From contig NZ_JABUOU010000002.1 of the NCBI RefSeq assembly GCF_013344475.1, positions 470,811 through 534,810 of the forward strand: a stretch of DNA of 64,000 bases, given 5' to 3'. The notes under the pieces are model-generated. The model was not told the DNA's origin. It made no database searches and saw only the letters and a program-made list of their open reading frames with translations. Origin of the DNA: Martelella limonii. Lineage in GTDB: Bacteria > Pseudomonadota > Alphaproteobacteria > Rhizobiales > Rhizobiaceae. Position numbers and translations under genes: made by a program. This document shows, in pieces, positions 28,914 through 38,022 of the stretch; the stretch's first letter is position 1; each line of letters begins with the position of its first letter.

Positions 28914-31900
28914 TTACCGCAGTCTGCCAGCGGCATGGGCAAGCATGGTGTAGACCTTGCCGGTATCCGAGGTGAGGTAGGACTGAACCACGTTGCGGTC
29001 GCGGTTGTTGCGCATCACGTCGGAGAGCATCTTCTCGAAATCGGCGATGTAACGGTCGACCGAAGCGCGGAACTCGCGGTCGCCCTCATAGCGCGTCTTG
29101 ATCTCGTCGAAGGAACGCTGGCCCTTCAGCGTATAGAGCCGGCGCGAGAAGATCTCGCGTTCGCCCTGCTGGTAGCGGCGCCAGAGATCGGCGGCGATGT
29201 CGTGGTCGACCGCGCGTGCGATATCCACCGAAAGGGCATTCAGCGTATCGGCGGCGGCGGGGCGGCGTTCGGCTGCCTTGCGGGTTTCGCTCTGGCCGGC
29301 TTCCTCGCGGGCGGCGGCACGCAGCAGGTCGCTGATCCAGCCTTCGCCGCCAGGCGCTGCCGCGCCGGGGGTGCGGGTGACGGCCTGACGCTGGGGCTGC
29401 ACCGGTGCGGCTGCCGGCTTGCTGTCGATGGCGCCGTAGGGACGCTCGCTCGCAAAGCTGCCCGCGGACGGCGACGAGTAGGGCTGCAGGCTTTCATCCC
29501 GGCGCGGGGCCTCTGCGGGCGCTACTGCGGGGCGTGCGGGCGTGGCAAGCTGGCTGCGCGAGGAGGATACCAGCGTCGAGATGTCCTGCAGGGCACGGAT
29601 CTGGTCTTCAACCGCCTTGCGCATGGCCTGCGCGCTTTCGCGGGCTTCTTCCGGCATGTCGTGAATGCTGCGCTTGACGGCCGAGCGGGTATCTTCCAGC
29701 TCGGCGCGGATCGTCGCTGCCGCCTGTTCGATCTCGCGCGTGGCGCCCGAGAAGCGCTTGGCGGCGTCCTCGACCGAACTGCGCATGGTGTCGCCGACGC
29801 GCTTCGACATGGCATCGGCCTCGCGGCCGGTTTCTTCCATGGTGGATGCGACCATCGCGGCGACAGCCTTCAGGCCGCGCTCGATTTCCTGAGACCGCTC
29901 GGCAAGGCCGCCGGAGAGAAGGCCCAGCGCTTCCTGGCGCTCGGTGAGCGTGTTGGCGAGATCCGACTGTGCGGAACCGATGAGGTTCGAGGCGCGGTCG
30001 AGAATGCCGGCATGGCTTTCGATCTGTTCGACGAGCGCCCGCACGGCTGAAAGCGATGCTGTTGCGCTGCCGTCGAGCGCGTCGACCTTGTTGCCGAGAA
30101 GCGTGCCCGCGGCCGACATCGAGGATGCGGTCCGTTCCGCCGTCTCGCTGATCCGGCTTGCGGTCTGGTTGAGATTTTCGTCGACAGAGGACAGGCTTTC
30201 GGCCGCCTGGTTGATGACGCCCGCGAGCAACTGATGGCTCTGGCCGAGATGGCGCACCAGTGCCTCAACATTGGAGGCAAGCGCATTGTTTTCCTCGCGC
30301 AGCTGACGGCTGGTCTCGTCGGCGGCCTGACGGATTTCCTCTGCGGCAAGCCGGCCGGTTTCGCCATAGCGGGCAATCAGCGGCTGTGCCTTTTCGTCGA
30401 TCAGGGCGTTAAGCTCGGCCGTGCGACCGGCAAGCATCGAATTGAGGTCACGCGAACGCTCGTCGAGCGCTGCGGTGACGGCTTCGCTGCGGGCAGCAAG
30501 CGCGCGGTCGGCCGCCGCCATGACTTCCTGAAGCGAGGCGATCTGTGCGCCGAGATTATCGCGAAGGGCCGCAGCCCGCTCGGTCATGGTCTGCTCGCTC
30601 TCGCCCATCGACTGGGCAAGGGCGCCGGCGGCGTTGGTGATGCCGGCGTTGATCCGGTCGCTGCGCTCGGAAAGCAGGTTCTCCGCCTCGCTCATGGTGG
30701 AGCGGATGGTCTCGATCTGGCTGTCGATGCGTGCGCTGGTGGCCGAGAGCAGTTCGCTGATGCGGGCGCCATTGTCGGAGGCGCTGGCATTTGCGGCATA
30801 AGCCTGTTCTGCAAGCGAATCCTGAAGCGCGCGGGCGCGCTCGAAGATCGCGTTTGCCGAGTGCTCCATTCCGTCGCGGGCAGTGGCGACGCTGCTGGTG
30901 ATCTGTTCGGCAAAGGCATTGCCGGCAGTCTCGAGCTTCTGGCGGGCTTCCTCGGCGTTGCGGCTCATGTCGCCTGCGGCTTCGGCGACCGTTTCGCGCA
31001 GACGCCCGGCAAGCTCGCCGGCACGGCGGTCCAGCGCGGTGTTGAGATTGCCGATCCCGTGGTCGAGCGCCTGTTCCAGGCGGCCGAACCGATCTTCGAT
31101 CTGGCCTTGGCTGCCTTCCAGCGTTGCGGTGATCCGGCTGTTGCGGGCGTCCAGCGTCTCGGCAAGCCGGTCCGCAGCGCTCGCAGATGTGTTTTCGATG
31201 CCACGGGTCTTTTCGTCCAGCATGCCCGAAAGGCGCTCGTCGAATTGTCCGCTGATCATCGAGAATGCGTTTTCATGCGTCAGCATGGTTTCATGCAGGC
31301 GATCGGAAACGGTCTCGCCGGCCTGTTCTAGGCGCTTGGTGTTCGCGTCGAGCGTTTCGGCGATACGGGCGTTGATGCCTTCGGCTGCAGCGCCGATCCG
31401 GCCTGCGGCATCGTTTGCCGTCGCATCGAAAGCGGAACGCTGCTCGGCAAAGGTGTTTTCAAGGCGGGCGCGGGCTTCATTGCCCGAATTGTCGATGGCC
31501 GCCGCATGACCCGACAGCGTGGCGTCGAGGCGATTGCGCGCCTCTTCGGTCGTGCGTTCGATAGCGGAGGCATGACCGGAAAGCGTTGCGTTCAGGCGCT
31601 CATGCGCGTTTTCATTGGCACGCTCGAACGATGACGTGTGACCCGTCAACGTCGTATCGAGGCGGTTGCGTGCATCCTCGCTGGCGCGTTCGATGGCTGT
31701 GGCACGCTCGGAGAGCGTCGTGTCGATGCGCGCATGGGCGTCCTCGCTTGCCCGCTCCAAGGAGGAGGCATGGCCGGACAATGTCGTGTCGATCCGGTTG
31801 CGGGCCTCCTCGCTTGCGCGTTCGATTGCGGTGGCATGGCCCGACAATGTCGTGTCGAGACGGTTGCCGGCATCTTCTGCAAGCGATTCGATGCGCAGCG

Positions 31901-34900
31901 CACCCTTTTCGACCGCTTCGCCGTGGCGATTGAGCGTTTCGTTGAGTGCGCCGAAGGAGGTTTCGACACGGCCCGTCATGGTATCGGCAGAGCGAACGAT
32001 CAGGCCCGCAGCGGTGGAGACCTTCTCGGCAATGGCGCCCGCAGAACCGCGCAGGCGGTCGTCCATAGAGACGCTTGCCTTTTCAATGGTGTCGAGCAGG
32101 GCTTCCTGACGGCCTTCAAGCGTCATTTCCAGAAGGCTGGTCGATGCAGCGATCGATGCGGAGATATTGGTGGTCTGATCCGTCAGCGTCTGGTTGACGT
32201 CGGCGGTTGCATCGGCAAAGGCGCGTCCGATCGCACCCGCATTGTCGCGCAGGCTGTCTTCCAGGCGGCTCTGACCATCCCGATAGGCATCGCGAATACC
32301 GGCTTCGCGGGCGGCGAAGGTTTCGGTGATCCGGCTGTCGATCTCGTTGACCTTGCTGTCAAGCGCACTGCTCTGGTTGGCAAGTGCGGACTGCAGCCGG
32401 CTCGCAACGCCCTCATAGGCGCCGGTGAGGTGGCTCTGGCCGGCCTCAAGCGCTGCCGTCAGACGGGCGGTATTGGCTTCGATGGTCTGGCCGAAGGTCT
32501 CTTCACTGGCCGAAAGCGTCGTCGCCATCATCAGGGCATGGTCATTGAAGCGCTCGTCAAGCTGTTCGGTGACACGGCCAAGCGTGGTTGCGATTCTGCT
32601 TTCGCCATTGCCCAGACCCTGGTCGAGGCGGGCGAAATGCTGGTCGAGACGCTCGGACGCGCTTTCGACGGCGCTTGCAAAGCGCGTTTCGCCTTGGCTC
32701 ACAGTGCCGGAAATCCGTTCGGCATGGGTATCGAAGGCGTCGCGCAGCGAGGCTTCCGATGCGGAGAGCGTGTTGCGAAGCTGCGAGGAGGTTTCCTGCA
32801 GCCGGGAATCGAGGCGTTCGGTCGCGCCGGAAAGAGCTGCCGCAATGCCGGCCTCGCCGGTTCCGATGCGTTCCGCGAAGTGTTCCAGGCGGTTGCCGAT
32901 TTCGCCGGTTGCCTGCTCAAGGGCAACGCCGAGACGGCCCTGGCCGGCGCTTAGCGTCTCTTCAAGGCGGCTGGAGTGGCTGTCGAGCGTCTGGCCAAGG
33001 CTTTCCTCGCTGGTCGAGAGCGCGGTGGCAAGCATGATCGTCTGCTCGTTCAGCGTATCGCTCAAGCGCTCGGAGGCTGCCGACAGCGATGCGGTAATAC
33101 CGGTTTCGCTGTCGCCGATCTGCGCGTTGAAGCGGGCAAGGCGCTCTTCCAGCCTGTCGGCTGCGGTCTTGAGCGTTCCATCGAGCTGTTCTTCGCTGAC
33201 GCGGATCGTGTCGCTGAACTTGCTGGCCTCGTTTTCCAGCGTCAGGCCGAACGTCGCCTGGCTCGCCGAGAGCGTGGCGGCGAGATCGAGCTGGTGCTCG
33301 TCGAGCGTTTCCTTCAGCCGCTGCGACGCGTTCTGGAATGTGGCCGCGATGCCGCTTTCGCTGTCGCCCACCTGGGTGTTGAAGCGCTCGAGCTGGGCGT
33401 CGAGACGTTCGGAGATGCCCGTCAGCGTGCCGCTCAGGCGTTCATTGCCGGTGCGCATGCTTTCTTCGACGCGGGCCGAATGGCTCTCAAGCGTCTGCGC
33501 CAGGCCTTCCTCGCTCATGGAAAGCGTGGTGGTGAGCATGATTGCCTGATCGTTCATGCGTTCGCCAAGGCGGTCGCCGGCATCCTTCAGCGAGGCGCTG
33601 ATATTGGCTTCGCCGCTTGCGAGCTGCTCGTTCAGGCGGGCGAGATTGGTTTCGAGACGATTGCCGGCTGCATTGAAGGTCTGGTCGAGGCGGTCGTGCT
33701 CGGCGCCAATGGTCTGGCCGAGTTCGCGGCTGCGGAGTTCAAGCGTCTGGTCGAGCGCTTCGACGTTGGCGGAAAGCGCTGCGGCAAGGGCGTGGGTCTC
33801 GTCCGTCATGCGCTCCTGAAGGCGCTCCGACGCGGTCTCCAGCATGTTGCCGATGGTCGATTCGCTTTCGGAGAGCGAATGCGAGATCCGCTCGATGCCG
33901 CCATTGAGCCGGTCTTCAAGCGCATTGCCGCTGGAAACGAGGCTGCCGGTGAAGGTTTCGAGGCGGCCGTCGATGTCGTTGCCGAGACGGGTAAGCGTGG
34001 CTTCGAGTCGCTGGTCGACAGACTGGCTGCGCTCTTCGAACCGCTTGGCAGCTTCTTCGTTGGCATCGTTGATTTTGCTGGTGAAACGCGCTTCGGTCTC
34101 GGTGATGGTTTCCGTCAATCCGCCGACGACGCGTTCAAGCGCCGCATTCATCGCGCTCTCGCTTTCCTCGGCGACGCCGCGCAGGGTGGCTGTGCGTTCG
34201 GAGAGGATTTCCTCGAGCTTCGCCCCGCGCTCGCCAAGGGCGGCGGTCAGCTTCTCGGTGTCTTCATTCACTGCGCTGGCGCTGGCGTGGAAGTCGTTGA
34301 TCAGCGTGCGGCCGCGCTCATCGAGACGCGACGACAGATCGCTGAAGCGATCGTCGAAGAGTTCGGTCAGCTGGCCGTAGCTGCGGTCGAATTCCTCGCG
34401 CAATGTGGTCGAGCGTTCTTCCAGCAGCTCGCCGAGCGACTGGGCGGCACTGCTGGTGCTCTCCGTCAGAACCGCTGCGCGGGTTTCCAGCATCTTGGCA
34501 ACGCCGTCGCCGGCCGTGCCGACGGTCTGCGTCAGTTCGTTCATCACGGCCGCGATGTCGGCCTTCATCTGGTCGTTGGTGCCGAGCAGGGAGGTACGGA
34601 TGCGGGCGGCGTGGTTGACCACGGCTTCGCGCTCGGACGAAAGCTCCTGCACGAGGTTGCGGATGCGCATCTCGTTTTCGGCATAGCTGCGTTCAAGCGC
34701 GTTGACTTCGGAATGAACGAGGTTTTCGAGCTCGGACGCACGCGCAATGGTGCGCTCGATGCCTTCATTCATGGCATAGACTTCGCGGCGCACGGCCTGG
34801 CTGACATTGCGCACCTGCTGGGCGGCGTTCTCGTCGGGATCCGAGAGCTTCAGAGCCACCTCGGCCATCGAGCGGGCAGCTTCCTGCATGTCGCGGGCGC

Positions 34901-35417
34901 GGGCCAGCATCAGGTTGAAGGCGTAGAACACGAAGATCGGGGCGACGGTCAGAGCTGCCGCCAGACCGATGCCGTCGATCGACAGGATATCGGAGAAGGA
35001 GCGGGCACGGAACAGTTCGCTGCCGAACGCGACCAGCGATCCGCCGATACCGAGCGCCAGCCAGCCGGCCGACATGATGGTGGAATTGCGCAGCGCCCTG
35101 ACGGTCGACCTGCGCTCGAAGGCGCGCATCACGCGCTGGGTCGAGCCGATGCCGGGATCGTTGGCCGGGCGGAACTCAGGCGACTTAGGACGTGCAGCGG
35201 TAGCGCGCTCTGCCTGGGGCTTGGCAGGCGTCGTGCGCTCGGGCTGGGTCGTTGCGGCGCTGGCGCGTTCATGCCGCTGCGAGGGGGCGCTCAGCCGCGG
35301 CTTCTTTTTGTCTGCGCCGGCGGTTGGGCTCAATTCCTCGACATCGAGCGCAAGCGCATCTTCCAGCGCATGCAGTGCCTGATCGTCGAGCGAAGAGCCG
35401 CCAGTTTGGTTCGCCAT
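28914..35417 (-). CDS. gpr: Growth pole ring (GPR)-like giant coiled-coil membrane protein
   Basis: A 2,167-residue protein. Residues 1-110 are polar and Pro/Ala/Arg-rich, two transmembrane helices follow (about 113-133 and 150-171), and then about 1,700 residues of nearly unbroken amphipathic helix rich in Ala, Glu, Arg, Ser and Leu. A Pro-rich linker comes near residue 1,970 and a conserved globular C-terminus follows (AVDHDIAADLWRRYQQGERE, VVQSYLTSDTGKVYTMLAHA). Size, topology and apolipoprotein-like repeats match the GPR protein of Agrobacterium tumefaciens, which forms a ring at the growing pole and is needed for polar growth. The start ATG follows GAGAGGCG. Two repeat arrays are listed separately. 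The gene is monocistronic. Confidence 0.85.
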   Translation of the reverse strand: MANQTGGSSLDDQALHALEDALALDVEELSPTAGADKKKPRLSAPSQRHERASAATTQPERTTPAKPQAERATAARPKSPEFRPANDPGIGSTQRVMRAFERRSTVRALRNSTIMSAGWLALGIGGSLVAFGSELFRARSFSDILSIDGIGLAAALTVAPIFVFYAFNLMLARARDMQEAARSMAEVALKLSDPDENAAQQVRNVSQAVRREVYAMNEGIERTIARASELENLVHSEVNALERSYAENEMRIRNLVQELSSEREAVVNHAARIRTSLLGTNDQMKADIAAVMNELTQTVGTAGDGVAKMLETRAAVLTESTSSAAQSLGELLEERSTTLREEFDRSYGQLTELFDDRFSDLSSRLDERGRTLINDFHASASAVNEDTEKLTAALGERGAKLEEILSERTATLRGVAEESESAMNAALERVVGGLTETITETEARFTSKINDANEEAAKRFEERSQSVDQRLEATLTRLGNDIDGRLETFTGSLVSSGNALEDRLNGGIERISHSLSESESTIGNMLETASERLQERMTDETHALAAALSANVEALDQTLELRSRELGQTIGAEHDRLDQTFNAAGNRLETNLARLNEQLASGEANISASLKDAGDRLGERMNDQAIMLTTTLSMSEEGLAQTLESHSARVEESMRTGNERLSGTLTGISERLDAQLERFNTQVGDSESGIAATFQNASQRLKETLDEHQLDLAATLSASQATFGLTLENEASKFSDTIRVSEEQLDGTLKTAADRLEERLARFNAQIGDSETGITASLSAASERLSDTLNEQTIMLATALSTSEESLGQTLDSHSSRLEETLSAGQGRLGVALEQATGEIGNRLEHFAERIGTGEAGIAAALSGATERLDSRLQETSSQLRNTLSASEASLRDAFDTHAERISGTVSQGETRFASAVESASERLDQHFARLDQGLGNGESRIATTLGRVTEQLDERFNDHALMMATTLSASEETFGQTIEANTARLTAALEAGQSHLTGAYEGVASRLQSALANQSSALDSKVNEIDSRITETFAAREAGIRDAYRDGQSRLEDSLRDNAGAIGRAFADATADVNQTLTDQTTNISASIAASTSLLEMTLEGRQEALLDTIEKASVSMDDRLRGSAGAIAEKVSTAAGLIVRSADTMTGRVETSFGALNETLNRHGEAVEKGALRIESLAEDAGNRLDTTLSGHATAIERASEEARNRIDTTLSGHASSLERASEDAHARIDTTLSERATAIERASEDARNRLDTTLTGHTSSFERANENAHERLNATLSGHASAIERTTEEARNRLDATLSGHAAAIDNSGNEARARLENTFAEQRSAFDATANDAAGRIGAAAEGINARIAETLDANTKRLEQAGETVSDRLHETMLTHENAFSMISGQFDERLSGMLDEKTRGIENTSASAADRLAETLDARNSRITATLEGSQGQIEDRFGRLEQALDHGIGNLNTALDRRAGELAGRLRETVAEAAGDMSRNAEEARQKLETAGNAFAEQITSSVATARDGMEHSANAIFERARALQDSLAEQAYAANASASDNGARISELLSATSARIDSQIETIRSTMSEAENLLSERSDRINAGITNAAGALAQSMGESEQTMTERAAALRDNLGAQIASLQEVMAAADRALAARSEAVTAALDERSRDLNSMLAGRTAELNALIDEKAQPLIARYGETGRLAAEEIRQAADETSRQLREENNALASNVEALVRHLGQSHQLLAGVINQAAESLSSVDENLNQTASRISETAERTASSMSAAGTLLGNKVDALDGSATASLSAVRALVEQIESHAGILDRASNLIGSAQSDLANTLTERQEALGLLSGGLAERSQEIERGLKAVAAMVASTMEETGREADAMSKRVGDTMRSSVEDAAKRFSGATREIEQAAATIRAELEDTRSAVKRSIHDMPEEARESAQAMRKAVEDQIRALQDISTLVSSSRSQLATPARPAVAPAEAPRRDESLQPYSSPSAGSFASERPYGAIDSKPAAAPVQPQRQAVTRTPGAAAPGGEGWISDLLRAAAREEAGQSETRKAAERRPAAADTLNALSVDIARAVDHDIAADLWRRYQQGEREIFSRRLYTLKGQRSFDEIKTRYEGDREFRASVDRYIADFEKMLSDVMRNNRDRNVVQSYLTSDTGKVYTMLAHAAGRLR
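31449..31844 (-). repeat. Six tandem 22-residue (66-bp) repeats inside gpr
   Basis: Six consecutive units of exactly 66 bp have the consensus S-G-H-A-x-x-I-E-R-A-x-E-x-A-R-x-R-L-D-x-T-L. The 22-residue spacing equals two 11-mers, the periodicity of apolipoprotein A/E amphipathic helices. The last unit is the most divergent. The high DNA similarity suggests recent unit duplication. Confidence 0.9.
32553..33812 (-). repeat. Five tandem 84-residue (252-bp) repeats inside gpr
   Basis: Five units of exactly 252 bp start at 33812, 33560, 33308, 33056 and 32804, and a partial sixth continues to about 32380. Each unit has an N-D/E-x-x-x-L-x-x-x-L-S-x-S-E start, a central ERL-rich helix, a short break G-D/T/N-x-E-S/T/A-G/R-I and an ASERL end. 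Eighty-four residues equal twelve heptads, unlike the 22-residue array. Confidence 0.88.
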
Positions 35418-35927
35418 GATACGCCTCTCAACACACAGGATCCGGCTTTGCATGGTCGCAAAACCCGGCCCGAATACTCATTTTCCATTCCCGGCCAGCA
35501 ACAAGCGGCGCTTGTGAGGCCCGGAACATATTCGCGAAACAGCAGACATTTTCGTCTTCCGACGGTGCCTTATGGTGGTCCAAAAGGCCAGTAAACGCGG
35601 GCAAATGTCTTCTATTTCAAAGGATTATCCCCGCCTTTTAATCGCACATTCGTCAAACCCGCACAACATATCGAAAGCGAGCCAAGCGAGCGCCACCTTG
35701 GCCGACGGGGGGAGACACCGGTTTATGCCAGCAAAAACCGATCAAATTCCGACATTTAGCAAATATTAACCATAATGTGCCTTTTCTGAGGCTTACGCAA
35801 AACGGAAAGCACTGCGCCGCATCTTGGGGCATCGTATCGCCATATCGACGCCCGCGATATTGACTGCTTCTGCCTTATGGCCCACTTAGCGCAGGACGTT
35901 CTTCCGAAAAGACCAAGGCCCTCAAAA
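35418..35927. other. Divergent spacer between gpr and the ferredoxin gene
   Basis: About 510 non-coding bases, AT-richer than the neighbouring genes, probably holding both promoters. One TTAACCAT sequence (from 35766) resembles a CtrA half-site, but no second half at the expected spacing was seen. No small gene or RNA was recognised. Confidence 0.4.
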
Positions 35928-36248
35928 ATGCTCAAACTGAAATTCATCGGCAATGACGATACGGTCTACGACCTTGACGTGCAGGATGGTTCCACGGTGA
36001 TGGAGAATGCCGTGCGCAATGGCGTGCCCGGCATCGAAGCCGAATGCGGCGGTGCGTGCGCCTGCGCCACATGTCATGTCTATGTGGATGAAGCATGGAC
36101 CGATAAGGTCGGCGAACCTGAGCCGATGGAAGAAGACATGCTCGACTTCGCAGTCGATGTCCGCGCCAATTCCAGGCTTTCCTGTCAGATCACCATGTCG
36201 GCCGAACTCGACGGCCTGACGGTGCGCGTACCTGACAGCCAGGCCTGA
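35928..36248 (+). CDS. [2Fe-2S] ferredoxin, adrenodoxin/FdxB type
   Basis: A 106-residue electron carrier. The cluster cysteines follow the CxxxxxCxxC...C pattern of adrenodoxin-type ferredoxins: [14 protein letters not shown] and, about 35 residues later, RLSCQITM. The acidic helix [13 protein letters not shown] is the usual partner-binding surface. The N-terminus [20 protein letters not shown] matches rhizobial ferredoxins of the FdII group. ATG at 35928 is preceded by a weak AAGGCC. Partners may be cytochrome P450s or iron-sulfur cluster assembly; the context does not decide. Confidence 0.92.
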   Translation: MLKLKFIGNDDTVYDLDVQDGSTVMENAVRNGVPGIEAECGGACACATCHVYVDEAWTDKVGEPEPMEEDMLDFAVDVRANSRLSCQITMSAELDGLTVRVPDSQA

Positions 36249-36255
36249 CCGCTTC

Positions 36256-36281
36256 ATCCGGGATCTGTCTTTTGGGGACGG
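36256..36281 (+). repeat. Short intergenic element, copy 2
   Basis: This matches the element at 3214-3239 in 22 of 26 positions; all four differences are transitions. It lies eight bases past the ferredoxin stop codon. Confidence 0.5.
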
Positions 36282-36305
36282 GCAGGGCGACGCTCTGCCG
36301 GTTTC
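36281..36305 (+). terminator. Weak terminator-like hairpin after the ferredoxin gene
   Basis: GGCAGGGC (36281-36288) pairs with GCTCTGCC (36292-36299) with one G-U pair and a 3-base loop, followed by GGTTTCCTC. The T run is poor, so termination may be inefficient. Confidence 0.45.
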
Positions 36306-36314
36306 CTCTACGCC

Positions 36315-36845
36315 TTACTTGATCGCGCCGACCGTCATCGGGTCGCCCTTGCGCTGCAGCGTGAGGCTGATGACCGGAACGAAGCGCGTGCCGCCCTTGA
36401 TGAGCAGGGTAATGTTGAGATCGTCTTCTCCGACGAGATTTGTCACGAGCGCGCCTTCCACCTTCTCCCGCTTCAGGCCGATCACCGCCGTCCGTTCTTC
36501 GATGGATCCGCCGGTGACGGCCAGGCCGTCGCCATCTTCTCCATCCAGAAACTGGCCGCGATAGCTGTTGCCGTCGCGGATGAAAACGGCCTTCATCGGA
36601 TGCGAGAACAGGCCCGCGCGGCACTTGCCGTCCAGCGTGAATCCGGTTTCCTTGCCCGTCACCGGGGCGCCGTCCAGCATGCATTTGAAATGCGTGCCCT
36701 TCAACTTGCCTTCCATGATCTGGCCCGGTCCCGTCCATTTGCCGGCGACCTGGCGGAAGAACGCGTCATCGTCGGATTCCGCCGCGGCGGCGGCCGGTAC
36801 GGTCGCGATGAGCGCGGCCGCGAGGAGGAGGGAGCGATAACGCAT
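36315..36845 (-). CDS. Secreted protein of unknown function
   Basis: A 176-residue protein. A clear signal peptide (RSLLLAAALIATVPAAAAAE) precedes a mature domain with FFRQVAGKWTGPGQI, HFKCMLDG and DGKCRAGLFSHPMKAVF. The beta-rich pattern and its opening 'AGKWxGPGxI' resemble small lipocalin-like or heme-binding-like periplasmic proteins conserved in rhizobia, but no named family was identified. Two cysteines may form a disulfide. It is convergent with the ferredoxin gene. Confidence 0.75.
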   Translation of the reverse strand: MRYRSLLLAAALIATVPAAAAAESDDDAFFRQVAGKWTGPGQIMEGKLKGTHFKCMLDGAPVTGKETGFTLDGKCRAGLFSHPMKAVFIRDGNSYRGQFLDGEDGDGLAVTGGSIEERTAVIGLKREKVEGALVTNLVGEDDLNITLLIKGGTRFVPVISLTLQRKGDPMTVGAIK

Positions 36846-36951
36846 GACGGCTGTTCCGATACGCTGGACGGGATTCGGTACTCAGCCGCCATCATGCCGG
36901 CGAATGGTTAATCTTTCGTTCAGGCGCAATCATTGGTTGTGATGTCGACGC

Positions 36952-38022
36952 CTAGGGCTTCGAAAGGTCGCGTTTCTCGCCGGGCGCCAGGTCGCCGATG
37001 AAATCGCCCATGCCCGGACGCTTGAGGGCATGAAACGGCATCGGACGGCAGAGATCCATGGCGGCGATGCCGATGCGTGCCGTCATCAGGCCGTTGATCA
37101 TTCCCTCGCCGAAGCGGGCTGAGAGCTTGGAGGCGAGACCGTGGCCCAGCACCTGCTGGATCAGGCTGTCGCCAACCGCGATCGAGCCCGTGACGGCAAG
37201 ATGCGAGAGCACGTCGCGGATCAGGCGGAACATGCCGATGGAGCCGGGCCTACCGCCATAGAGTTCCGCCATGTTGCGGATCAGCCTGATCGATTCGTAG
37301 AACACGTAGAGAATGTCCACCGCCGCACGCGGGCTGATGGCGGTCACCACTGAGACGCGCTTGGAGGCGGAGAGGATCAGCGCCCGGGCCTTGAGGTCGA
37401 GCGGCGCCATCATCTCGCGCTCGCAGAACTCCACCAGTTGTGGTGCGTCAATCACCTCGTTTTCGAGCTCGGCAAGGCGCTTGCGACCGCGCGCCGTTTC
37501 CGGTTTTGCGGCCAGGAGTGCTGCAAGTTCGCGCGCGGCGAGGCGGGCAGCGCTGGCATCGCTTCCCGCATGGGCATCCGCCATCTTCAACTTGATATGC
37601 TGGATTGCGCCAAGCCGCATGATCGCGATGACTTCCCGTGCCGCGACCACCAGCGCTGCAAGCGCGCCGACGACGAAGGCGCCGAGCGCGAGCCATCCGA
37701 GCCAGGGTGCGCGGGCAAACAGCGCGCGCACGAGGTCATCGACCCAGAGCCCGATGGCAAGCGACAGCACGATGCCGAAGGCGATGCCGGCAAGCTTTGC
37801 GAACGAGAAGCCGCGCTTCTTCATCGTCGCCACCGGCGGCTCCAGTTCATCGGCGGCAATCTGCTCCGGATTGCCGAGGAACGGGTCCTCGTCATCGGGC
37901 GTCACATGGATGTCGGGCGCATCAAAATGGCGCGGTGGGCGGCGCTCTTCCGTCTCGCGCGGCGTCGGGGTTTCGATATCGAATACCGCCGGGCGGCGCG
38001 GCTTGTTGTCGTCAGCGCTCAT
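36952..38022 (-). CDS. TIGR01620 / DUF697-type membrane protein (YcjF-like)
   Basis: A 356-residue inner-membrane protein. The first 75 residues are polar and Pro/Glu-rich. Two transmembrane helices follow (LAGIAFGIVLSLAIGLWV and WLALGAFVVGALAALVVAA), then a helical cytoplasmic domain with KRVSVVTAISPRAAVDILYV and LIRDVLSHLAVTGSIAVGDSL, typical of the YcjF family. Its ATG overlaps the ycjX stop codon (ATGA), so the two are translationally coupled. In enterobacteria the YcjX-YcjF pair belongs to the phage-shock/sigma-32 stress regulon; the role here is inferred only. Confidence 0.87.
   Translation of the reverse strand: MSADDNKPRRPAVFDIETPTPRETEERRPPRHFDAPDIHVTPDDEDPFLGNPEQIAADELEPPVATMKKRGFSFAKLAGIAFGIVLSLAIGLWVDDLVRALFARAPWLGWLALGAFVVGALAALVVAAREVIAIMRLGAIQHIKLKMADAHAGSDASAARLAARELAALLAAKPETARGRKRLAELENEVIDAPQLVEFCEREMMAPLDLKARALILSASKRVSVVTAISPRAAVDILYVFYESIRLIRNMAELYGGRPGSIGMFRLIRDVLSHLAVTGSIAVGDSLIQQVLGHGLASKLSARFGEGMINGLMTARIGIAAMDLCRPMPFHALKRPGMGDFIGDLAPGEKRDLSKP

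Noticed and set aside
31449..33812. Regularly spaced repeats resembling a CRISPR array
   Set aside because: Units are contiguous without unique spacers, keep the reading frame and translate to amphipathic helix repeats of gpr.
32976..35594. An 872-codon open frame on the plus strand opposite the gpr gene
   Set aside because: It mirrors the repetitive GC-rich codons of gpr on the other strand; the gpr protein has TM helices, a conserved C-terminus, ribosome-binding site and terminator, while this frame has no domain or start signal.
35766..35775. A CtrA binding site upstream of the ferredoxin and gpr genes
   Set aside because: Only one TTAACCAT half-site is present, and the second half at the usual spacing is missing, so it is mentioned only in the spacer description.
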